A stretch of 64,000 nucleotides of DNA, from contig JADJAL010000059.1 of NCBI GenBank assembly GCA_016704305.1, positions 62,001 to 126,000 of the forward strand. The letters run 5' to 3'. Both the position numbers and the translations under genes were made by a program. The notes under the pieces were generated by a model. The model saw only the letters and a program-made list of their open reading frames with translations. It made no database searches and was not told the origin of the DNA. Origin of the DNA: Haliea sp. Lineage in GTDB: Bacteria > Pseudomonadota > Gammaproteobacteria > Pseudomonadales > Halieaceae. Of this stretch, positions 56,420 to 64,000 are shown piece by piece (the first letter of the stretch is position 1; every line of letters begins with the position of its first letter).

Positions 56420-57688
56420 TTGAGTGACGAGATTTGCATCGCTGATCTGGCCAATCCCGTGCTCAGTGCCGCGCAGCAGGGCGCTCGGGACTACGCCGAT
56501 TCGCTGACCGTCGAACTGGACAGCCAGAGTATTTTGGAGGAGGCACGGCGCGCCACGGGGCTAACGGATTTTGGCCCTCCGGACTTTTTGCAACGGCTCG
56601 ATCTGTTGTGCGACGAATGGGGTGGCGATACCGGGCTCGCCAATCTCGGCCGCCTGTCCCTGCGCAACAAACTGCTGCAACACGCCAGAAGCCGCCTGCT
56701 GATACAGGCGGTGCTTAGCCGCCATCCCGAAATCCACGATGTAGAGATCAAGGCACCTGTCATCGTGGCGGGCCTGCCGCGCTCTGGCACCACGCACCTG
56801 CTCAACCTGATGGCTGCGGACTCGCGCCTGCGCGCGCTGCCGCTGTGGGAATCCTATGAACCGGTGCCGCTGCCGGGTGAGTTGCCGGACGCCGATGGCG
56901 TGGACCCCCGCTACCGGCGCTGTGCCGACCAGTGGCGGATGATGCAAGCGCTGTCACCACTGCTCGCCGCAATGCACCCGATGGACCCCGACCACATCCA
57001 TGAAGAACTGGAGCTGATGGGCCCCGATTTCGCGTCCTACAACTACGAGTGGTTGAGCGTCTCGCCGCGCTGGCGCGACCACTATTACGCCACGGACCAG
57101 ACGCCGCATTACGAGTACATGAAGACGGTGCTGAAGATTCTCACCTGGCAGGATGGGGACCGCTCGGGCGCCGCCACGCGCTGGGTATTGAAATGCCCGC
57201 AGCATCTGGAGCAGTTAGGCGTGTTGCGCAGCGTTTTTCCGGATGCCACCGTTGCCATCACGCACCGCGACCCGGTGTCAGTGATCCAGTCTGCCATCAC
57301 CATGCTCGCTTACGGGCAGCGCATCAATCGCCAGCGGGTGGATCTTGATGGGCTGGCCGATTACTGGACCGACCGCGTCCTGCACCTGTTGCAGGCCTGC
57401 GTCAATGACAGGAACGTCTGGCCTGCCGAGCAGAGCATCGATGTGATGTTCCACGAATTCATGGCCGATGATCTCGGCATGGTGGAAAAAATTTACGCCA
57501 GGGCAGGCCTTGAGATGACGACGGCAGCGCGCGGCGAACTGCAGCACTTTCTCGCGGCGCACCCGCGTGGGAAAGCAGGGCGCGTGATCTACAACCTGCG
57601 CGGTGATTTCGGTATCGACCCTGCGCAGCTGCGAGCGCGCTTTGCGTTTTATTTCGATCGCTTTCCCGTGCAGGTGGAAGTCCAGTAG
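56420..57688 (+). CDS. Sulfotransferase-family protein (Sulfotransfer_3 type)
   Basis: 422 residues. Phosphosulfate-binding loop G-L-P-R-S-G-T-T-H-L-L, and 3'-phosphate motif A-I-T-H-R-D-P-V-S-V. Longer than cytosolic animal-type enzymes, as is usual for this actinobacterial/proteobacterial branch, whose members act on lipid-like acceptors. TTG start at 56420. The metallo-beta-lactamase gene begins 41 bases later, so the two are probably co-transcribed. Confidence 0.87.
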   Translation: MSDEICIADLANPVLSAAQQGARDYADSLTVELDSQSILEEARRATGLTDFGPPDFLQRLDLLCDEWGGDTGLANLGRLSLRNKLLQHARSRLLIQAVLSRHPEIHDVEIKAPVIVAGLPRSGTTHLLNLMAADSRLRALPLWESYEPVPLPGELPDADGVDPRYRRCADQWRMMQALSPLLAAMHPMDPDHIHEELELMGPDFASYNYEWLSVSPRWRDHYYATDQTPHYEYMKTVLKILTWQDGDRSGAATRWVLKCPQHLEQLGVLRSVFPDATVAITHRDPVSVIQSAITMLAYGQRINRQRVDLDGLADYWTDRVLHLLQACVNDRNVWPAEQSIDVMFHEFMADDLGMVEKIYARAGLEMTTAARGELQHFLAAHPRGKAGRVIYNLRGDFGIDPAQLRARFAFYFDRFPVQVEVQ

Positions 57689-57729
57689 TTGTCTCGTTGA
57701 TTGTTGCAGGAGTTGTGTCAGGTGAGCCT

Positions 57730-58986
57730 ATGAGAGTTCCAATCTACAAATCGCGCCCGGTGGAGCCCAATCCAGCGCGCTTCGGCGGCCAGCGTATCAA
57801 TGATTTTATCGTCCTGTGCGAGGCCTTCTCCAACAGTTACCTGTTGCAGACACCCGCGGGCAATATCCAGGTCAATGCCGGCATGGGGATTGAGGCGCCG
57901 GTCATCAAGCACAATTTTGATGCGTTCTCCAGCGCGCCGCTGCGCTACCTGATCCTGACCCAGGGCCATGTGGATCATGTGGGCGGGGTCGCGTATTTCC
58001 GTGAGCATAATCCGGGGCTGTCGGTGATCGCCCAGGCCGGCAATCCCGCGCACCAGGCCTACGACGGGCGACTGGCGGCTTTTCGCGGCAAGCGTTCAGC
58101 GTTCGCCTTCAGCGACAAGTTTGCGAGCGCGTTCGCGCACTACGCGCAGCAGGGGCTCAGCGAATTTCCGCAGCAGGACGTGCCGACGCCCGATGTGCTG
58201 GTGGAAGAGCGCCACGCATTTTCACTGGGCGACCTGGACGTTGAGCTGATCGCCGTACCGGGGGCGGAGACCAACGACTCGCTGATCGTGTGGTTGCCGC
58301 AACATAAAATCTGCCTCACCGGCAATTTGTTCGGCTGTACCTTCGGGCATTTCCCCAATCTGGTGACCATTCGCGGCGACCGCTACAGGGATGCGCTGAC
58401 GGTCGCTGCAGCGGTGCAGGTGGTGCTCGACCTGGGCGCCGAAACCATTCTGTACGGACACCACCAGCCGGTGGAGGGCAGGGAACTGATTACAACCGAG
58501 TTGACGGTGCTGCGCGATGCGATTCTCTATGTGCACGATGAAACGGTAAAAGGCATGAATGCGGGTACGGATTTGCCCGCGCTGATGGCGCAGATTCAGC
58601 TGCCGCCCGAGTTGGAAGTCGGTGAAGGTTACGGCAAGGTCTCGTGGAGCGTGCGCGCGATCTGGGAAAACTACGCGGGCTGGTTCAAGCACGAATCGAC
58701 CACCGAGTTATACACATTGCCGCGCAGCGCGGTTAATGCTGACCTGATCGAGTTGGCCGGCGGCGCACACGCCATTGTCGCCAGGGCGCAGGAAAAGCTG
58801 GACCAGCAGCGGTATGTGGAAGCACTGCATTTGCTGGATATCGTACTGCCCGCGCAAGAGCAGGTGCCGGACGCGCTGCGCGCTGCCATTGCGGCGCATG
58901 AAGGTTTGTTGCAGGGCAGTGCCAATTTCTGGCTATCGTCCTGGCTGAAAAACCAGATCAAACTGCTGCACGCAAAGGTGGTGTAG
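57730..58986 (+). CDS. Metallo-beta-lactamase-fold, alkylsulfatase-related protein
   Basis: 419 residues. The metal motif is T-Q-G-H-V-D-H, where the first His of HxHxDH is Gln. Alkylsulfatase-like features are P-G-A-E-T (metal-ligand Glu), G-H-H-Q-P and a C-terminal helical domain (A-R-A-Q-E-K-L, Y-V-E-A-L-H-L-L-D-I-V) like the sulfatase dimerisation domain. The SCP2-like third domain of SdsA1-type enzymes is absent. The start at 57730 has a ribosome site (AGGTGAG). Next to a sulfotransferase, sulfate-ester hydrolysis is plausible, but the ligand change makes other hydrolysis possible. Confidence 0.8.
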   Translation: MRVPIYKSRPVEPNPARFGGQRINDFIVLCEAFSNSYLLQTPAGNIQVNAGMGIEAPVIKHNFDAFSSAPLRYLILTQGHVDHVGGVAYFREHNPGLSVIAQAGNPAHQAYDGRLAAFRGKRSAFAFSDKFASAFAHYAQQGLSEFPQQDVPTPDVLVEERHAFSLGDLDVELIAVPGAETNDSLIVWLPQHKICLTGNLFGCTFGHFPNLVTIRGDRYRDALTVAAAVQVVLDLGAETILYGHHQPVEGRELITTELTVLRDAILYVHDETVKGMNAGTDLPALMAQIQLPPELEVGEGYGKVSWSVRAIWENYAGWFKHESTTELYTLPRSAVNADLIELAGGAHAIVARAQEKLDQQRYVEALHLLDIVLPAQEQVPDALRAAIAAHEGLLQGSANFWLSSWLKNQIKLLHAKVV

Positions 58987-59091
58987 GGACATTCCGCCTG
59001 CGGGCAGACTGCCGGAGGCTATTCCGACCTGGGCCACTCCGATTGAGATCGGTCCTTCCGGGCCGGCTGTATGGGATCGATGTAGCGCCGC

Positions 59092-60117
59092 TCAGCTGTG
59101 CTGCTGCGCGGGCAGATAATCCCGCGTCAATTCCGTGGAGACCTGCCACAGTTTCGCTGCCATCGCGTCATCCTGCATAAACGGCGTGCTGCCCTCATCG
59201 ACGTTGCAGTCGGAAAAGTAGAATCCGCGCACGTCCACTAACTCGGGACTGGTGGCCACGTAGCAGGTGGTGGCGGCGCCTTGCTCAACCGTTTTCAGGA
59301 ACATCCAGCCCAGGTACTTGGCACCCCACCGTTGCCAGGCGGGCAGGTTTTTGACCAGATTGGTCGCGATGACGCCGGGGTGTACGCTGTTGGCCGTCGC
59401 ATTGGTATGCGATATCTGCGCCGCCAGTTCGCGCGCGCACAGCGCGTTAGCCAGCTTTGATACGCCGTAAGCGTTCCAGGGGTCGTAGTGTTTGCTGCCG
59501 TCGAGGTTGTCGAATTCGATGCCGTTCTTCGCGCGTCGGTGCGCAACCGAGCTGAGCAGCGTGAAGCGTCCCTGCGGTGCCGCGAGCACCGGCGCGCGCA
59601 GTTGGTTGATCAGGATGAAGTGCCCGAGGTGATTCACGGCGAATTGCTTTTCCACGCCATTGACCAGCTCCAGTTCGGGCAGGGCCATAATGCCTGCATT
59701 GGTAATGAGTCCATCCAGTGGCGTGTTCATCGCGCGAATGTTGTCCGCACAGCGCACCACGGATTCCCAGTCGGCGAGGTCCAGGTAGAGCGGCGTGGTG
59801 TGGCCCGCAATACTTGCGCAGGCCTCTTCCGCATTTGCCTGGGTGCGGGCGATGCCAATGACATGGGCACCGCGCAGCGCCAGCACGCGCATCGTCTCGT
59901 AACCGAGCCCGGAGTTGGCCCCGGTGATGGCGATAGTCAGGCCACTCAGGTCCAGTCCTTCCGTGACTTCTTCCGCGGTGGATCTGCTGTTAAAAGGACT
60001 GCGCGGCGGCTGGCGCGTAATGATCTGCGCCAGCACAGACGTCGGCAAGGCGCTGAGAATGCTCACAGTCGCGATGTAGTTCAGGAACTGCCGGCGGCGA
60101 AGTTGCGCGATGGTCAT
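59092..60117 (-). CDS. Short-chain dehydrogenase with Tat signal
   Basis: 341 residues. Twin-arginine type signal (R-R-R-Q-F-L-N-Y-I, then S-V-L-A-Q). SDR core: nucleotide motif T-G-A-N-S-G-L-G, N-A-G-I-M, catalytic Ser in L-L-S-S-V-A-H-R, and Y-G-V-S-K-L-A-N (Tyr and Lys). Oxidises or reduces an alcohol/ketone with NAD(P). A Tat signal would allow export with bound cofactor; alternatively the N-terminus is a membrane anchor. Divergent from dbpA. Confidence 0.87.
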   Translation of the reverse strand: MTIAQLRRRQFLNYIATVSILSALPTSVLAQIITRQPPRSPFNSRSTAEEVTEGLDLSGLTIAITGANSGLGYETMRVLALRGAHVIGIARTQANAEEACASIAGHTTPLYLDLADWESVVRCADNIRAMNTPLDGLITNAGIMALPELELVNGVEKQFAVNHLGHFILINQLRAPVLAAPQGRFTLLSSVAHRRAKNGIEFDNLDGSKHYDPWNAYGVSKLANALCARELAAQISHTNATANSVHPGVIATNLVKNLPAWQRWGAKYLGWMFLKTVEQGAATTCYVATSPELVDVRGFYFSDCNVDEGSTPFMQDDAMAAKLWQVSTELTRDYLPAQQHS

Positions 60118-60208
60118 GGTTCGGCTCTCTTGCTCGCATGTGAGCGCCAGTATACGCCAGCGCAAACGGCCGGTGCCTTGCAAGCTTTGCGACTTTGTGT
60201 AGCTTGGT

Positions 60209-60268
60209 GTTGCGTGTGGTTGCGTGTCGTTGCGAACCTTTGCGTAAGGTTGCAAGGTCTTGCGCGGG
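60209..60268 (+). repeat. 10-bp periodic TTGCG array upstream of dbpA
   Basis: Six consecutive 10-base units, each starting with a GTTGCG-like hexamer (GTTGCG three times, TTTGCG, GTTGCA, CTTGCG) followed by four variable bases. It lies 60-119 bases before the dbpA start and in the upstream region of the divergent SDR gene. The period equals one DNA helical turn. Confidence 0.75.
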
Positions 60269-60327
60269 TGACGAGGCCGTCAGTTCTGTTACACTGCCGC
60301 CCCCGTAATACCCCGACGATCCCTGAC

Positions 60328-61707
60328 GTGAGCAATCTTTCCTTTTCGAATCTCGCCCTGCCCGACGCCCAGCTGCAGAATCTGGACAGCCTGGGCTATG
60401 TGCAAATGACGGCGATACAGGCGGCGGCCTTGCCGCTCGCCTTGTCAGGAAACGACCTGATCGGCCAGGCCAAAACGGGCAGCGGAAAAACGGCGGCTTT
60501 TGCGCTCCCACTGCTCGCGCGGCTCAATCCGCAGCATTTTTCCGTCCAGTCGCTGATCCTGTGCCCCACGCGCGAACTGGCCTCGCAGGTGGCCGACGAG
60601 ATTCGGCGCCTGGCGCGCTACCAGAACAACATCAAGGTCGTGACGCTGTGCGGCGGGCAGTCGATTGGTCCGCAGATCGGCTCGCTGGAGCACGGCGCAC
60701 ACGTGGTGGTGGGCACGCCGGGACGCATCAAGGACCACTTGCGCAAGGAGACGTTGTCGCTGGCGAACGTGAACACACTGGTGCTGGATGAAGCGGATCG
60801 CATGCTGGAGATGGGGTTTATCGATGACATCGAGGCCATCATCACAGCGACGCCCTCCAACCGCCAGACTCTCCTGTTTTCTGCGACCTATCCAGACAAC
60901 ATCCAGTCCCTGAGCGCACGCTTCCAACGCGCGCCGCAGCGCGTCAGCGTGGAGTCGCTGCACACGGAACACGATATCGCCCAGCGTTTTTTCGTGTGCC
61001 AGAAGAGCGACCGGCTGCCGGCGCTGGTCAGGCTGCTTGCGCATTTCAAGCCGCAGACAGCGGTAGTGTTCTGCAATACCAAGGAGTTGGTGCGCGAGGT
61101 GTGCGCCTACCTTGGCCAGTCGGGTATTTACGCGCTCGCGCTACACGGTGACATGGAACAGCGCGATCGCGACCAGGTGTTGATCCAGTTCAAGCACTCG
61201 AGCTGCACCATCCTGGTCGCCACCGACGTGGCAGCGCGCGGCCTGGACATCGACGACCTGCCGGCCGTGGTGAATTTCGAATTGCCGCGCAATGCCGAGG
61301 TCTATGTGCACCGTATCGGGCGTACCGGGCGAGCCGGGAAAGAGGGTATTGCCCTCAGCCTGTTCGCTGACGCGGAGCGCTTCAAATTGCACGGTATTGG
61401 CGAGTACCAGCAGCGCGAACTGGAGTTCGAGGCAGTTGAGCAACTTCCAGCCAGCGGTGAAAAATTGCCCTTGCCGCCCTTCGTCACGCTGGCGATAGCC
61501 GGCGGGCGCAAGGAGAAAGTGCGTGCCGGAGATATTTTGGGTGCGCTTACGGGCGAGGCCGGGATCGACGGCAAGGCCGTCGGCAAGATCACGGTCACCG
61601 AGTACTCCGCTTACGTAGCGATAGCACGCGATGCAGCGGACCAGGCTCTTGGGCGACTGCTCAATGGCAAGATCAAGGGGCGTAAATTCAAGGTGCGCAA
61701 GCTTTAG
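60328..61707 (+). CDS. dbpA: ATP-dependent RNA helicase DbpA
   Basis: 459-residue DEAD-box helicase: Q motif, A-K-T-G-S-G-K-T, P-T-R-E-L, D-E-A-D, S-A-T, then R-G-L-D-I and H-R-I-G-R-T-G-R-A-G. The C-terminal domain (about 385-459) matches the DbpA RNA-binding domain that docks on 23S rRNA hairpin 92, supporting a role in large-subunit assembly. GTG start at 60328. A repeat array lies upstream. Confidence 0.93.
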   Translation: MSNLSFSNLALPDAQLQNLDSLGYVQMTAIQAAALPLALSGNDLIGQAKTGSGKTAAFALPLLARLNPQHFSVQSLILCPTRELASQVADEIRRLARYQNNIKVVTLCGGQSIGPQIGSLEHGAHVVVGTPGRIKDHLRKETLSLANVNTLVLDEADRMLEMGFIDDIEAIITATPSNRQTLLFSATYPDNIQSLSARFQRAPQRVSVESLHTEHDIAQRFFVCQKSDRLPALVRLLAHFKPQTAVVFCNTKELVREVCAYLGQSGIYALALHGDMEQRDRDQVLIQFKHSSCTILVATDVAARGLDIDDLPAVVNFELPRNAEVYVHRIGRTGRAGKEGIALSLFADAERFKLHGIGEYQQRELEFEAVEQLPASGEKLPLPPFVTLAIAGGRKEKVRAGDILGALTGEAGIDGKAVGKITVTEYSAYVAIARDAADQALGRLLNGKIKGRKFKVRKL

Positions 61708-61873
61708 GCAGGCGGAACTCGCTAACTGCCACCGACCACGATTTGGATTATTACCACTGCGCAGGGTCGATTTCAGGCGTCAAAGTGGCTAAAGTACTCA
61801 CCCTGTTGCAACACCCCCTCGCAGCCAAGCGCCAGCCACACACCAACTACACACCCGTGTCAGGACTACTCCG

Positions 61874-63252
61874 TTGATCTCTACCGCCAATATCACGATG
61901 CAGTTTGCTGCCAAGCCGCTGTTTGAAAACATTTCCGTCAAGTTCGGCGACGGCAATCGCTACGGCCTGATCGGCGCCAACGGCTGTGGCAAATCGACGT
62001 TCATGAAAATCCTGGACGGCAGCCTGATACCCTCGGCCGGCAACGTCTCCATTTCGCCCAATGAACGCATTGGCAGGTTGAACCAGGATCAGTTCGCCTA
62101 TGAGCAGTACAGTGTCGTGGATACCGTGCTGATGGGCCATGAGGAGCTGTGGGCGGTCAAGCAGGAGCGCGATCGTATCTATGCGCTGCCGGACATGTCG
62201 GAAGACGACGGCATGAAAGTCGCTGAACTGGAAGTGCAATTCGCGGAAATGGATGGCTACAGCGCCGAGAGCCGCGCCGGTGAAATCCTGATGGGTGCGG
62301 GCATCGCGCAGCACCTGCATTACGGCCCGATGAGCGAGGTGGCACCCGGCTGGAAGCTGCGCGTGCTGCTGGCGCAGGCGCTGTTTTCCGACCCCGATAT
62401 CCTGCTGCTGGATGAGCCCACCAACAACCTCGATATCGACACGATTCGCTGGCTGGAGACCACGCTCAATGCGCGCAAGTGCACGATGGTCATCATCTCT
62501 CACGACCGGCACTTCCTGAACGCCGTGTGCACCCATATGGCCGATATCGATTTCGGTGAACTGCGGGTTTATCCGGGAAATTATGATGATTTCATGCTTG
62601 CATCCACCGCCGCGCGCGAGCGCTTACAGTCGCAAAATGCGAAAAAGAGCGCCGAGATAGCGGACCTGCAACAATTCGTCAGCCGCTTCTCCGCCAACGC
62701 CTCCAAGGCCAAGCAGGCGACATCGCGCGCCAAGCGTATCGAGAAAATCAAGCTGGACGACATCAAGCCGTCAAGCCGCGTCAGCCCCTACATCCGCTTC
62801 AAGCAGGACAAGAAACTACACCGCCAGGCGCTGGTGCTGGATAAATTGAGCCACGGTTTTGACGAGGGCCCGTTGTTCTCGAACGGCAGCATGATTCTGG
62901 AAGCGGGCGCACGCCTGGCCGTGATCGGCGAAAACGGCGCGGGCAAGACCACGTTCCTGCGCTGCCTGATGAATGAACTCACGCCCAACAGCGGCAGCGT
63001 GAAGTGGGCGGAGAACGCCACGCTCGGCTATTGCCCGCAGGACAGCACCGCCGATTTTGACTGCGACCTGAATTTGTTCGACTGGATGAGCCAGTGGCGC
63101 AAGCCCAGCCACGACGACCAGATCGTGCGCGCGACGCTGGGACGCCTGCTGTTCTCCTCGGACGATTTCAAGAAGCGGGCGAAAGTCTGCTCCGGCGGCG
63201 AAAAAAACCGCCTGTTGTTCGGCCGATTGATGATGATGGACACCAACGTGTT
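61874..63252 (+). CDS. ABC-F ATPase (YbiT-like), truncated at the C-terminus
   Basis: About 460 residues. First nucleotide-binding domain with G-A-N-G-C-G-K-S-T and L-L-L-D-E-P-T-N-N-L-D; linker with a coiled coil (about 245-295); second domain with G-E-N-G-A-G-K-T-T and C-S-G-G-E-K-N-R. The sequence stops matching the family right after L-M-M-M-D-T-N-V, before the second Walker B. The frame then enters a few unrelated residues (F-Q-A-A-P-P) from the neighbouring gene. ABC-F proteins act on ribosomes, and the lost segment is essential to ATP hydrolysis. TTG start at 61874. Confidence 0.85.
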
Positions 63253-63998
63253 TCAGGCTGCTCCGCCGTAATCACATCGTATAACGGTTGAAAGCTGAAC
63301 CAGCCCGCCAGCGGGTTGCCCACGGTTTCCCGCGTCTGCAGCGCTATTTCAGGACGAATCAATTTGGGCGTGCCTGCGGCTTCGGCCATCAACTGTGCCT
63401 GGCAGCTGCGCTCCATCGTAATAAACCACCACGCGGCGGCCTCGATGGTCTCGCCCACGGTCAGCAGGCCGTGGTTCTGCAGGATCGCCGCCTTGCAATC
63501 GCCGAGCGCTGCGGCGATCGCTTTCCCCTCGCTGTTATCCAGCACCACCCCGGTGAAATCATCGAACAGCACGTGGTCTTCATAGAAGGCGCAGGCGTCC
63601 TGGGTTAGTGGGTCCAGCAGTTTTCCGAGAGATGAAAACGATTTGCCGTACACCGAATGCGAGTGTGCCGCTGCTGTGACCTTGGGATTGGCCATATGAA
63701 TCTGGGAATGAATCGTGAAAGCGGCGCCATTGAGCAAGCCGTGGCCTGACACAACTTCACCGGTATGACTGACCAATAGCAGCTCGGACACCTTGATCTG
63801 CTTGAACGAGCGGCCCATGGGGTTTACCCAGAAGTGGTCGAGTCGCTCCGGGTCTCGCACCGTGATATGCCCTGCAACACCCTCGTCGAAACCAAACTTG
63901 CCAAACAGGCGCAGCGCGGCCGCCAGCTTGTTTTTCCGGTCCTGGCGAATCTCCTCCACACTCTGGGTTTGCGGGATGATGCTGCTGGTGTCGCCCAT
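63253..63998 (-). CDS. Class II aldolase/adducin-family protein, 3' end lost
   Basis: About 248 residues retained. Class II aldolase fold: D-E-G-V-A-G-H-I-T-V-R-D near the start, metal ligands in A-A-H-S-H-S-V-Y-G and L-Q-N-H-G-L-L-T-V-G, and C-terminus L-A-G-W-F-S-F-Q-P-L-Y. Family members act on sugar phosphates or as other lyases; the longer variant here resembles those found in catabolic clusters. The true end is cut at about 63253, with only a few residues missing; beyond that the frame reads antisense of the ABC-F gene. The start ATG at 63998 lies at the window edge. Confidence 0.85.
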
Positions 63999-64000
63999 GT

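Overview
The window is 64 kb of GC-rich, densely coded bacterial chromosome. It has no rRNA, tRNA, transposase, phage or CRISPR. Four TonB-dependent receptors, BlaI/M56, Coq4-like, DbpA, M32 carboxypeptidase, bactofilin, DUF3313 and many acyl-CoA or sterol-type enzymes suggest an aerobic, Gram-negative gammaproteobacterium. A marine Halieaceae/Spongiibacteraceae-like organism is my guess from gene content only.

Layout. 1-6.8 kb: a TRAP transporter (dctM end, dctP) followed by a glutamine-synthetase-like ligase, an aldehyde dehydrogenase, an iron alcohol dehydrogenase and a sulfotransferase; this looks like an uptake and gamma-glutamylation route for an amine or amino alcohol. 6.8-12.7 kb: a Nudix lipoprotein, a VOC protein, two lipoproteins and an overlapping NarL-type two-component pair. 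12.9-22.4 kb: enoyl-CoA hydratase, a DUF433/DUF5615 toxin-antitoxin pair, a 3-ketosteroid-dehydrogenase-like flavoprotein, an acyl-CoA ligase, a DUF3604 lipoprotein and an enoate reductase, consistent with polycyclic or isoprenoid acid breakdown. 22.4-29.6 kb: a YiaW/YiaV-like export set with an outer-membrane factor, a BlaI/M56 sensor pair whose protease has a His/Cys-rich loop, two unusual hairpin repeats and a TonB receptor. 29.6-43.6 kb: K+ channel, cardiolipin synthase, carboxypeptidase, two TonB receptors, a CoA transferase, a Coq4-like protein, a cytochrome P450 and a SnoaL-like protein. 43.7-50.7 kb: two well-formed PhoB boxes drive a small secreted protein and a TonB receptor plus a duplicated beta-helix lipoprotein, which I consider the most interesting system here. 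50.7-64 kb: hydrolases, MAPEG, DUF4124, bactofilin, DUF3313, a sulfotransferase/alkylsulfatase-like pair, an exported SDR, DbpA, and an ABC-F gene abruptly joined to a class II aldolase.

A caution applies throughout. At least eleven genes are broken by single-base insertions or deletions, many in short homopolymers, while the protein on both sides stays well conserved. Indel errors in the assembly are more likely than mass gene decay, so broken genes are annotated as CDS with the frameshift described.
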